A stretch of 64,000 nucleotides of DNA from DSOI01 sp041394885 (lineage in GTDB: Bacteria; Acidobacteriota; Terriglobia; Bryobacterales; Bryobacteraceae): the NCBI GenBank assembly GCA_041394885.1, contig JAWKHI010000034.1:12917-76916 (forward strand), read 5' to 3'. Below the pieces are notes generated by a model. The model was given only the letters and a program-made list of their open reading frames with translations. It did no database searches and was not told where the DNA came from. Positions within the stretch are counted from its first letter, which is position 1, and every line of letters begins with the position of its first letter. This document shows, one piece after another, positions 16,926-25,139 of this stretch. The position numbers and the translations under genes were made by a program.

Positions 16926-17334
16926 GCGAACCTTGACTCGCCGTAAGTTTCTCCGGAGCGGCTTCACCCTCGTTGAGATCATCATCGTCCTGACGATCGT
17001 CTCGATCCTCATGTCCATCGCGGTTCCGCTCTATCAGAAAGCGATCCTGCGGACGCGCGAGAGCGTTCTCAAGAACAACCTGTTCACGCTCCGCACCGTC
17101 ATCGACGAATACACTTACGACAAGCAAAAAGGACCGCAGAGCCTCCAGGATCTGGTGTCGGAAGGCTACCTGCGGCAGATACCCGAGGATCCGATCACGG
17201 GCAGCAATCAGACGTGGAAGACAATCATGGAGGATGCCCTCACCAGCGTGAATCAGACCGAGCCGGGTATCTTTGACGTCCGCTCCGGTTCCGACAAAAC
17301 TTCGCTCGAAGGCACCCCTTACGCGGAGTGGTAG
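16912..17334 (+). CDS. Type II secretion pseudopilin, GspG-like (second copy)
   Basis: About 140 residues from ATG 16912 (an ATG at 16900 is also possible). The prepilin motif is SGFTLVEIIIVLTIVSILMS with Glu at +5. The body (LYQKAILRTRESVLKNNLFTLR...IDEYTYDKQK, then LRQIPEDPITG) is the GspG core, and it ends in EGTPYAEW, sharing its last seven residues with the upstream paralogue. Overlap with that gene by 14 bases suggests coupled translation. The two probably arose by duplication and form one pseudopilus or a heteromer. Confidence 0.88.
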   Translation: MPNGKRTLTRRKFLRSGFTLVEIIIVLTIVSILMSIAVPLYQKAILRTRESVLKNNLFTLRTVIDEYTYDKQKGPQSLQDLVSEGYLRQIPEDPITGSNQTWKTIMEDALTSVNQTEPGIFDVRSGSDKTSLEGTPYAEW

Positions 17335-17545
17335 AGGACTCTCGGGACGTTCTTACTTGCTTTCCATGTAAGTAGCGTGCATTCAATGGCTTGATGGACG
17401 ATTCCTAGCCGAAGTCAGTGCTACGTCCCGGTTTTTTCGGCGAAACAATTGCATCCAGGCGTGCAAGTGTGGCATATGGTTAAGACGATACCCACATTTG
17501 AAGCGGCCCGCGAGGTCGACCGCGAGCCGATCCTGGAGGTTCGCG
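17335..17545. other. Intergenic region, nothing assigned
   Basis: A 211-base gap between the pseudopilin and BON-OmpA genes, the longest gene-free stretch in the window. It contains a 5-bp CTTAC/GTAAG stem with an 11-base loop near 17352-17373 but no T run, and no promoter match I trust. A ribosome site GGAGG precedes the next gene. It presumably holds the promoter of the BON-OmpA/coiled-coil pair. Confidence 0.4.
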
Positions 17546-18211
17546 ATGAACGCAGGTCCGCTACTAGCGGCGATCGCCGCCCTGATCCTCGGTTTTCTGT
17601 GCGTCCGGCACCACGCCCCGGCGATCCAAAGCGATCTGCTCGTGAAATCGCAACAGGCGTTGCAGGCAGCGGGCATCTCGCCGTTAGGACTATCCTTCGA
17701 TGGGCGCGATGCGGTTTTGCGCGGCCACGGCGGGTCCGCGGCGGTGAGCACGCGTGCGCGTGAGGTGGTGGAGGGAGTGTGGGGCGTCCGGCGCCCGGTG
17801 CGTGTCGAGCTGGTGAGTGCAACGGCGCCGCCACCGCCGAAGACCGAAGAGATCCAGCGGCAACTCACCGAGCTGATCCGGCTGAAGAACGTCGAGTTTG
17901 AAACCGCCAGCGCCAATATTACGGTAGAAGGGCGCGCAATTCTGGACGAAGTGGCCGGAGTGCTACGGGGCGCCCCGCACCTCCAGGTGAATATTGAAGG
18001 CCACACCGATTCCCGCGGTGTTCCTGCCGCGAATCGAAAACTGAGCCAGGATCGCGCGGACTCGGTCCGGGAATACCTCGCCGGTAAGGGTATTGCCGCG
18101 GACCGGATGCGCGCCGAAGGATTCGGGTCCGACAGACCGGTAGCCTTCAATGACAGCGTGGCCGGGCGAAAGGCAAACCGGCGGATCGAGTTCGTCGTGC
18201 GGGAACAATAG
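17546..18211 (+). CDS. BON-domain and OmpA-domain envelope protein
   Basis: A 221-residue protein. An N-terminal hydrophobic segment (about 3-21) acts as signal or anchor; a BON-like domain follows (about 35-90, GLSFDGRDAVLRGHGGSA and VEGVWGVRRPVRVELV); the C-terminal OmpA/MotB peptidoglycan-binding domain (about 105-221) has IEGHTDSRG, LSQDRADSVREYL and ANRRIEFVV with the diaminopimelate-binding Asp and Arg in place. Start ATG 17546 has GGAGG 7 bases upstream. The next gene, a membrane coiled-coil protein, begins 38 bases later. Together they may link membrane and peptidoglycan; this is inference from domains. Confidence 0.88.
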   Translation: MNAGPLLAAIAALILGFLCVRHHAPAIQSDLLVKSQQALQAAGISPLGLSFDGRDAVLRGHGGSAAVSTRAREVVEGVWGVRRPVRVELVSATAPPPPKTEEIQRQLTELIRLKNVEFETASANITVEGRAILDEVAGVLRGAPHLQVNIEGHTDSRGVPAANRKLSQDRADSVREYLAGKGIAADRMRAEGFGSDRPVAFNDSVAGRKANRRIEFVVREQ

Positions 18212-18249
18212 CCGCCGATGGCGTATTGCTTGAGAAGGAGCTCCCTCGA

Positions 18250-21184
18250 ATGACCTACCTCATATCGGAACTTGTGCTGTGCCTGCTGGCCGCGGCCTTA
18301 CTGGGCGCCCTGGCAGCATGGCTTTGGCTGCGCGGGAAGGGATCGCAAATCACCGCGGAGGCGATTGCGGCAAAGGACGCCGAAATCGGTCAACTGCGCG
18401 GCGAGCACGCGCGATTGGACGCCGACTTGGCCGCTGCCCGGACCTCCGCCATCGGCGCTGAACGACAGGCCGCCGATCTGCGGGGGAAGTTGAGCGGCGC
18501 GGAATCCGATTTAGACGTTCTGCGAGGCCGAATTGACGCCCTGACGAGCGAGGCGCAATCCGGCCGCGCCGAAGCCACCGGACTTCGCGCCGAGTTGGAA
18601 GCGGCCCAGGCCGCCGTTGCCGGACGTGACGCTGCAGTGGCCGCACTCGAGCCGCTGCGCGGGCGTGTGAGCGAGCTGCAACGGAACCTGGCGGCGCGCG
18701 ATGCCGAGGTGAAGAGACGCGACGTGGAACTGCGCAACATGGGTATCCTCTCCAACGAGAGAGAGCTCGAGATGGCAAAGCTGCGCGGCCGCGTCGCCGA
18801 GTTGGAGCCGCTCACGGCGTCGCTCGCGGCTCGAGACAAGGATTTGGCCGGGCGCGACGGGACCATCGCGGGCTTGCGCGCCGATCTGGACGCGACGGTG
18901 AGCGAACTGGACGCGCTGCGGCCGCTCACGGCCCGCTTGGCCGAGTCGGAAAGAGCGCTGGCGGAGTCGGAAAGCCGAGTAGCCGCCTTCCAGGCGCGCG
19001 TAGCGGAACTGGAGCCGTTCCAGGAGCAGGTTGGGTTAATCGCGCCACTGCGGGCGCGCGTGGCCGAACTGGAACCGCTGCAATTGCGGGTGGCCGAGAT
19101 CGGAACGCTGCGTGATGAGGTGCAGCAGCGAGACGCCAAACTGACCGAGTGGGAGCAGCGGTTCGCAGCCACGATCCGGGACAAGGACGCCGAACTGCAG
19201 GCACTGCGAGGAAGGTACGACGAGATGGAAGCACGGCATGGGGCCGCCGGGGCGGAGAAAGAGGCGGCGATCGACTCCCTGCGCGCTCGGCTTAGCCAAC
19301 TCGAGCCCCTGCCCTCAGTGGTGGCCGAGCGTGACCGCAGCCTGGAGGCCGCCGAGCGGCGGATTGCCGAACTGGCGGCGGCCAAGGATGCCGACATCGC
19401 GCGATTGACGGCGAGTTTGCGGGAACTCGATTCGCTGCCATCGCAGTTGGCTGACCGCGATAAGCGCATCAGCGGGTATGAGGGTGAGGTGAATGCGTTG
19501 CGGGCGCGGCTGGCCGAGATGGAACGGCTGGTTCCAGAGCGCGACGCCGAGATCGCGCAGTTGACCGGACGCGTGAACGAGCTCGCACCGTTGATCGCGC
19601 AGTTGGCCGATCGCGACCTGCGCATCGCCGGCTATGACGGTGAGGTGAATGCGTTGCGGGCGCGGCTGGCCGAGATGGAACGGCTGGTTCCAGAGCGCGA
19701 CGCCGAGATCGCGCAGTTGACCGGACGCGTGAACGAGCTCGCACCGTTGATCGCGCAGTTGGCCGATCGCGACCTGCGCATCGCCGGCTATGACGGTGAG
19801 GTGAATGCGTTGCGGGCGCGGCTGGCCGAGATGGAACGGCTGGTTCCAGAGCGCGACGCCGAGATCGCGCAGTTGACCGGACGCGTGAACGAGCTCGCAC
19901 CGTTGATCGCGCAGTTGGCCGATCGCGACCTGCGCATCGCCGGCTATGACGGTGAGACGAATGAATGCGTGGGCGCCTGGCGAAATGGAACGGCTGGTTC
20001 CAGAGCGCGATACGGAGATCACACGATTGATGGGACAGTTGGCCGACCGCGACAAACGCATCGCCAGCTACGACGACGAACTGACTGCACTCCGCGGGCG
20101 TCTCACCGAGATGGAACGGCTCGGGCCCGAGCGCGATGCGGAGATCGCACGGTTAGCGGGACAGTTAGCCGAACGCGACAAACGCATCGCCGGCTACGAC
20201 GACGAACTGACCGCACTCCGCGGGCGTCTCACCGAGATGGAACGGCTCGCGCCCGAGCGCGATGCCGAGATCGCACGGTTAGCGGGACAGTTAGCCGAAC
20301 GCGACAAACGCATCGCCGGCTACGACGACGAACTGACCGCACTCCGCGGGCGTCTCACCGAGATGGAACGGCTCGGGCCCGAGCGCGATGCCGAGATCGC
20401 ACGATTGATGGGACAGTTAGCCGAACGCGACAAGCGCATCGCCGGCTACGACGACGAACTGACTGAACTCCGCGGGCGTCTTGGCGAGATGGAGCGGCTC
20501 GCGCCCGAGCGCGATGCGGAGGTCACACGATTGATGGGACAGTTGGCCGACCGCGACAAGCGCATCGCCGGCTACGACGACGAACTGACTGAACTCCGCG
20601 GGCGTCTTGGCGAGATGGAACGGCTCGGGCCCGAGCGCGATGCGGAGGTCACACGACTGATGGGACAGTTGGCCGAACGCGACAAACGCATCGCCGGCTA
20701 TGACGACGAACTGATTTCATTGCGTGGGCGTGTGGCCGACATTGAGCCTCTGACGGTTCGCTATCGGGAGGCCGTTGCCCAGACGCAGGAGACCCAAGCG
20801 GCGCTAGCACAGTGCCGGCAGTCGGCGGGCACGCTCGAAACCCGGCTGAACGGCTTGATCGCCGAGCGCGATGCCGAGATTACGAAGCTGCGCAAGCGAA
20901 TCCCATTGCGGCCGAAAGCGGGCGAAGGAGACGACCTCAAGAAGATATGGGGGGTCGGCCCGGTTCTGGAAAAGAAACTCAACGCACTGGGAATCTTCTT
21001 CTTCCGCCAGATTGCGGATTGGGGGGAAGAAGAGGTCGACTACTTCTCGGCGCAGTTGGAGGAATTCCCGGATCGGGTCCGCCGAGACAAATGGGTGTCC
21101 GGGGCCGCGGAAGAGCATCGCAAAAAGTACGGCGAGGAGCCGGGGGCAGCGTCGAAAGCCCAGTCCGCCAAGTCGGGAGCTTAG
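18250..21184 (+). CDS. Membrane-anchored coiled-coil repeat protein with C-terminal helix-hairpin-helix domain (frame shift inside repeats)
   Basis: A single N-terminal transmembrane helix (about residues 3-24) leads into a very long Glu/Arg/Ala/Leu-rich coiled coil. The first frame, from ATG 18250 (ribosome site GAAGGAG), encodes non-identical heptads, then three nearly perfect 52-residue repeats. Near 19957-19984 the frame changes by -2 (or +1): the 28 bases there replace a 30-base repeat segment. The second frame continues with six 42-residue repeats (MERL.PERDAEI.RL.GQLAERDKRIAGYDDEL), a spacer, and a C-terminal domain with LKKIWGVGPVLEKKLNALGI and FRQIADWGEEEVDYFSAQL, a helix-hairpin-helix/DUF4332-like fold. 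If the shift is an artefact the protein has about 978 residues; if real, the first frame ends at 20466 without the tail. No function is established. Confidence 0.75.
19480..19947 (+). repeat. Tandem repeat, 3 copies of 156 bp
   Basis: Three consecutive 156-bp units (starting at 19480, 19636, 19792), essentially identical apart from the first codon, each encoding 52 residues of coiled coil. A fourth, degraded unit begins at 19948 and is where the reading frame breaks. Such identity suggests recent expansion or gene conversion and makes copy number hard to assemble from short reads. Confidence 0.9.
19985..20740 (+). repeat. Tandem repeat, 6 copies of 126 bp
   Basis: Six 126-bp units (starts at 19985, 20111, 20237, 20363, 20489, 20615) encode 42-residue coiled-coil repeats beginning MERL. 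Units differ by a few bases, alternating LGPERD and LAPERD and LAG or LMG. They share their core with the 156-bp units (MERL.PERDAEIA.L, QLA.RD.RIAGYD), so the two families derive from one ancestral repeat. Confidence 0.88.
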
Positions 21185-21198
21185 CGCGACGCTTTCCG

Positions 21199-23430
21199 CT
21201 AGCGCGCCACCACGCGCGCCAATCCAGCATTGTCGGCCGAGTCTCGGGCCCGCACCACAACCAGCTTTCCGGCTTCGGCCGCGGTGAGCCGCACGACAAA
21301 GGATTCGTTGCCCGAGTCAAGCACGCCGTCCACCGGCGCCAGTGGCATCCATGACCCGGCATCCACCGAGTACTCGCAGGCCTTCAGGGGAGAACCCGAA
21401 TCCTGTACTTCCACGCCGACTTCAAGGCCGTTTGCCGAGCGGGATGGGGTCCCCAGCCGCACGGTGGGTGGAGTTCGATCGACGAGAATCGGCGCGCTGA
21501 CCAGTTCTTCCTCCCGCGCGTCGCCAGCCGGATTCGACAACCGGTCTGAAGCGGTGACGCGAAAATAGTAACGTCCGTCCGCGAACGCCTCGGCGTCGAG
21601 AAGATACAGCGTTTCTGTCTGATCCTCTTTGAGTAGGGTCCAGTTACTTTCCCCCTCGGGCCGGAAGTGAATCGTGTACGATAACTTGTCGCCATCGCTA
21701 TCCTCCCCGAGCCAACTCACCAGGATCTGCTCCCGGGAGGCGCGGGTAAGAGGCTGGGTCGCGGTTCCGGACGCGGACGATGCTCCGGCGTCGCCCGTGT
21801 CTGTGACGGTAATACTGTAGGTGGCGCTGGATGCCGTAGCATTCTTTGCGGCGCCCGCCGACGCGGTTTGCGCGCTGACGGTGAGGCTCCTCAGTACGGG
21901 CCTGGCGTTCTGCGGCAGATACGGCAGCCGAACCCAATCTAGCGAAGGGCTCGCCGACGCGCCACCTTCCATTTCGACCTTCCACTGCACGTATCGCGCG
22001 TTCGGATTAGGGATCGCGCTGCCGGACGAGTCCGTCAATGGCGCCGACCAATCGCTCCACGTCTTATCGGGGCGCGCCGAGTTCCCGGTGCGGGCGCGCA
22101 GCGCGACGCGGCAGCCTTGGCAAAGCGTACCGCTCCAACTGAGCTTTCCCCACCGCGACGCCGAGGCGGTGTCATGGACGGTGGACTCGAACTCGCCCTT
22201 GCGCGCGTGCGTCCCGTTGAGACGGTACAGCTTTCCGGGGCTTCCGGTGACCACCCACGTGCTGCCATCGCGCGACAGCAATCGCAGCGCCTCGCCGTCG
22301 CGCGTTTCCACCATCAGGGTGGCGCGGCGGCGATCGTCAAGGCTATAGACGCGGCCCTGGTTGTCGGTGGCGAACAGCAGCCCGCGCGGAGTAAGTGCCA
22401 GGTCGTAGGCGTTCTCCTCTGTGGAACTCCAGAGTGTCTCCACAGTGAGGTCCGGCCGGATCCTGTAAATAGCGGACTTCTCGACGCCGGGATAATCGAT
22501 TACCGAAGTCGCAATATCCGCCGGTTGTGCGGCGGATGTTTGGGCCGCCGCCTCAGCAGGCTTCGGTTTCAACTCGCCCTGCTGCACCGATTCATCGGTG
22601 ACGGTGATGGTGGTGGGCGCGGCGGACACCGTGACAGTGGAAGTTACTTGCGGCTTGGTCCCGGGCGCCTGCTTGGTCTGCTTGGCGACGGAACCGCCCA
22701 TCGCGCCAGCATAAACCGAACCGTCGGCGGCCACGGCGAGCGAACGAATCTCGGGGAGCGTAGCATCGTAAAGTACAAACGCCTTGTCCTTGGCCGTCAC
22801 GCGATAGAGGATCCCGTTGGGCTCGGTCCCCGCAAGCAGATAGCCGCTGGAATCCACAGCGAGACTGGTTACGTGCCCCTGGCCGGTCTCATAGTATAGT
22901 TCGCCTCGTCCCGCCGCTGTCACCCGAAAGATCTTTCCCTCGCCGCCGGTGCCGACAAAGAGTGCGCCATCGCGACCAAAGGTCAGGGACCAAACATACG
23001 TGGCGCCAGTGGAAAAATACTCCTCTACCTTGCCCCTGTCGATCCGGTAGACTTTGCCCCCAGGCGAGGCGCCGGCATAGAGCCGTCCCGCGGAGTCAAT
23101 CGCCAGCGCGAAGATCTCGGTCTCGGGTGCCGTAAAGATGGCCTCGCTCTTTCCCGCCTTGTCGATGCGATAGAGTTTGCCCCGGTGACCGGTTCCGAGA
23201 TAGACATCGCCGTCAGTCCCCATGGCCAGGCTCCACACCGCCGGCTCTTCGGAAGCGAAAAGGGTCTGGAGCTGCGGCGCCAGGCTCAAGCGGCCGTCTT
23301 TGGAAAGGGCGATATTTTCGAACTTACCCTTGACGAAATCCTGGTATGTTGTCATCTCCCAAGCGGTAGGCGTTGCCGCGTCGAGCAAGCCAGCCAGCAA
23401 CACAACGAGTAAATAAGCGGGGATTCTCAT
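21199..23430 (-). CDS. Secreted beta-propeller protein with Ig/FN3-like C-terminal domains
   Basis: About 743 residues. A signal peptide (1-18, MRIPAYLLVVLLAGLLDAA) is followed by repeated propeller blades of the form VWSLAMGTDGDVYLGTG..GKLYRID (about 60-430, at least six units), interrupted near residue 260-320 by a Thr/Ala/Gln-rich insert. The C-terminal part (about 440-743) is beta-sandwich-like with SDGDKLSYTIHFRPEG and DRTPPTVRLGTPSRS, typical of FN3/Ig-type modules. No catalytic motif is visible. Start ATG 23430 overlaps the stop of the S55 peptidase gene by 4 bases. As the last gene of the exporter/peptidase operon it is a plausible binding partner or substrate of that peptidase, which is inference. 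Confidence 0.8.
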   Translation of the reverse strand: MRIPAYLLVVLLAGLLDAATPTAWEMTTYQDFVKGKFENIALSKDGRLSLAPQLQTLFASEEPAVWSLAMGTDGDVYLGTGHRGKLYRIDKAGKSEAIFTAPETEIFALAIDSAGRLYAGASPGGKVYRIDRGKVEEYFSTGATYVWSLTFGRDGALFVGTGGEGKIFRVTAAGRGELYYETGQGHVTSLAVDSSGYLLAGTEPNGILYRVTAKDKAFVLYDATLPEIRSLAVAADGSVYAGAMGGSVAKQTKQAPGTKPQVTSTVTVSAAPTTITVTDESVQQGELKPKPAEAAAQTSAAQPADIATSVIDYPGVEKSAIYRIRPDLTVETLWSSTEENAYDLALTPRGLLFATDNQGRVYSLDDRRRATLMVETRDGEALRLLSRDGSTWVVTGSPGKLYRLNGTHARKGEFESTVHDTASASRWGKLSWSGTLCQGCRVALRARTGNSARPDKTWSDWSAPLTDSSGSAIPNPNARYVQWKVEMEGGASASPSLDWVRLPYLPQNARPVLRSLTVSAQTASAGAAKNATASSATYSITVTDTGDAGASSASGTATQPLTRASREQILVSWLGEDSDGDKLSYTIHFRPEGESNWTLLKEDQTETLYLLDAEAFADGRYYFRVTASDRLSNPAGDAREEELVSAPILVDRTPPTVRLGTPSRSANGLEVGVEVQDSGSPLKACEYSVDAGSWMPLAPVDGVLDSGNESFVVRLTAAEAGKLVVVRARDSADNAGLARVVAR

Positions 23431-25124
23431 TCGTCCAGTACTTGTACGTAAGTGGTGCGAGCGCCGGAGACAACCCAACCGTCGATGGGAAAGTCAAACT
23501 GCGCGAGCTTCGACGTGGCCGCGGGCGTGGCGGCGCCGGGATCATTGCGGAGCAACAGCGCCAGGGAGGGAGGAGGATCCGGCAGGTGGCGGCCATGCAC
23601 GACGAAACCCGGTTCCACGCGATTAATCCGCAGCGTGGCCGCACTGTTGCCGCGAAGGCCGTTCAAGATCTCCACCACGCGGCCGGCGGTGTCCGGCGGT
23701 TGTGTGAGGATGGATGCATACTCGGCGATATTGGTGGTCATCGCATCGGCAGCGGTGATCTGCAGGTTGCCGGCCGATGCGCCCACTGGCACACGATACT
23801 CCACCTTGCGGCGCATCTCCACGCCTCCGGGGCCGCCGAGGAGCAGATGAACGTCAAAACTTTCGCCCGGACGGACGCGGGTGCGGGACGTCCAGAGCTG
23901 CTCGACTCGCAGCAGCCGGCGGTCGTCCTGTACATCGATATCGAGATCGATGCCCTTGGGTTTGAACTCACCGAATCCGCTCTGCATCGCGTAACTCAAC
24001 GGGATCGAAGCAGCCAGCGAGGCCAGCAGCGCGACGTTGGTCTCCGCGGCGTAGGTATTGTCGATGCTGACCGGAGCACCCGCCGCGAACCGGATCCTGC
24101 CCTTCACGTCGACGGTCGAGGAGCCAGTGGTGCGCTCGGTGCCGTCTATGGCCGAGTAGGTGGCCATCTGCAGAAGAAACGGCGTAAGCAGCCGGTCCTC
24201 CACGATATCCATCTTGTACAAATCACGGCCCTTCACATTGATCGACACGGGGACCATCGCCGCCCGCTGTCCAATCCGCCCGGCGATGGCGGCGCTGTAG
24301 TCGGCGGTGATGGCGCCCACCCATTCGCGCGCGGCGGAAATCTTGAACGAGGTGCTGAGGTTGGGAAGCAGCGCGAGAACCTCCGCGCGGGCGAACGGCA
24401 TTTCGGTTGGACCCATCGACAGAAATCTGTGGCCGAAGGCGAACACGCGATTGCCGTCGATGTGCGTCACGGTGCCGTCGGCGCCCACAGAAAGATCACC
24501 ATTCACCAATTGCACGCTGATCATGGAGCCGGGCTGCAGTGGCGCCGGACTTCCGCCGCGGTTTGCGCGCCCTCCCCCACCGGCGCCCTGCATCGGCTCC
24601 AACCCGAGCGCTCGCAGTTGCGGAGTGAACTGCTCGATGGCGCCGCGCGTGAAGCCCCCAAACGACAGCGGCGTCGCGATCTCGAGCATTCGGGCGCCAC
24701 CAGCGGCATATTCCGGCCGATTCTTCGCCAACTCATCGAGGCTGCGCCCGCTAGCTCGGCGGGGAGGATCGCTGCGTAACATCTCTTCAATAGGGCGTAT
24801 GCCCGCGATAGGTTCTTTGGAAAAAGCGAACGCCAGCGCCACCGCGCCCAGCAGTTTGCCGTCCACATACACCGGACTTCCGCTCATGCCCTGCATCACG
24901 CCGGACCCGGCGAGTGGACCACCGGAGAGTCTGCCCAGGATGATCGATTGCTTCGGGCCTGCGTTCTCGAGCACCCCGAGGATATCGACCTGAAACTCTT
25001 CCACGCGGTCGCCGGCAAACACGGTGCGGCCCACGCCGCGCATGCCGGCGCGGACCTCACGCAGCGGTAGTATGTTCTGGCCAAACAGCGATGCTGCCAG
25101 AAACAAGCCGACAATGCGGATCAC
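23427..25124 (-). CDS. S55-family (SpoIVB-like) serine peptidase
   Basis: 565 residues with a signal peptide (1-15). The S55 core is seen as VRAGMRGVGRTVFAGDRVEEF near the N terminus, GMSGSPVYVDGKLLGAV with the presumed nucleophile Ser81, FSKEPIAGIRPIEEML, and FAFGHRFLSMGPTEMPF, which carries the His expected in the family. In Bacillus, SpoIVB is a signalling protease; in acidobacteria and related phyla larger versions like this one are common but unstudied. The C-terminal half (about 290-565) is beta-rich. It lies 15 bases after the giant permease gene and overlaps the propeller gene by ATGA, so the four genes form one transcription unit. Confidence 0.86.
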   Translation of the reverse strand: MIRIVGLFLAASLFGQNILPLREVRAGMRGVGRTVFAGDRVEEFQVDILGVLENAGPKQSIILGRLSGGPLAGSGVMQGMSGSPVYVDGKLLGAVALAFAFSKEPIAGIRPIEEMLRSDPPRRASGRSLDELAKNRPEYAAGGARMLEIATPLSFGGFTRGAIEQFTPQLRALGLEPMQGAGGGGRANRGGSPAPLQPGSMISVQLVNGDLSVGADGTVTHIDGNRVFAFGHRFLSMGPTEMPFARAEVLALLPNLSTSFKISAAREWVGAITADYSAAIAGRIGQRAAMVPVSINVKGRDLYKMDIVEDRLLTPFLLQMATYSAIDGTERTTGSSTVDVKGRIRFAAGAPVSIDNTYAAETNVALLASLAASIPLSYAMQSGFGEFKPKGIDLDIDVQDDRRLLRVEQLWTSRTRVRPGESFDVHLLLGGPGGVEMRRKVEYRVPVGASAGNLQITAADAMTTNIAEYASILTQPPDTAGRVVEILNGLRGNSAATLRINRVEPGFVVHGRHLPDPPPSLALLLRNDPGAATPAATSKLAQFDFPIDGWVVSGARTTYVQVLDE

Positions 25125-25139
25125 ACCTTAATTCTAAGC

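Noticed and set aside
19480..20740. Regular 126- and 156-bp repeats considered as CRISPR-like array
   Set aside because: Units are far longer than CRISPR repeats, lack unique spacers and are in-frame coding.
23373..24779. 468-residue + strand frame opposite the S55 peptidase
   Set aside because: No motif, antisense to a well-conserved peptidase.
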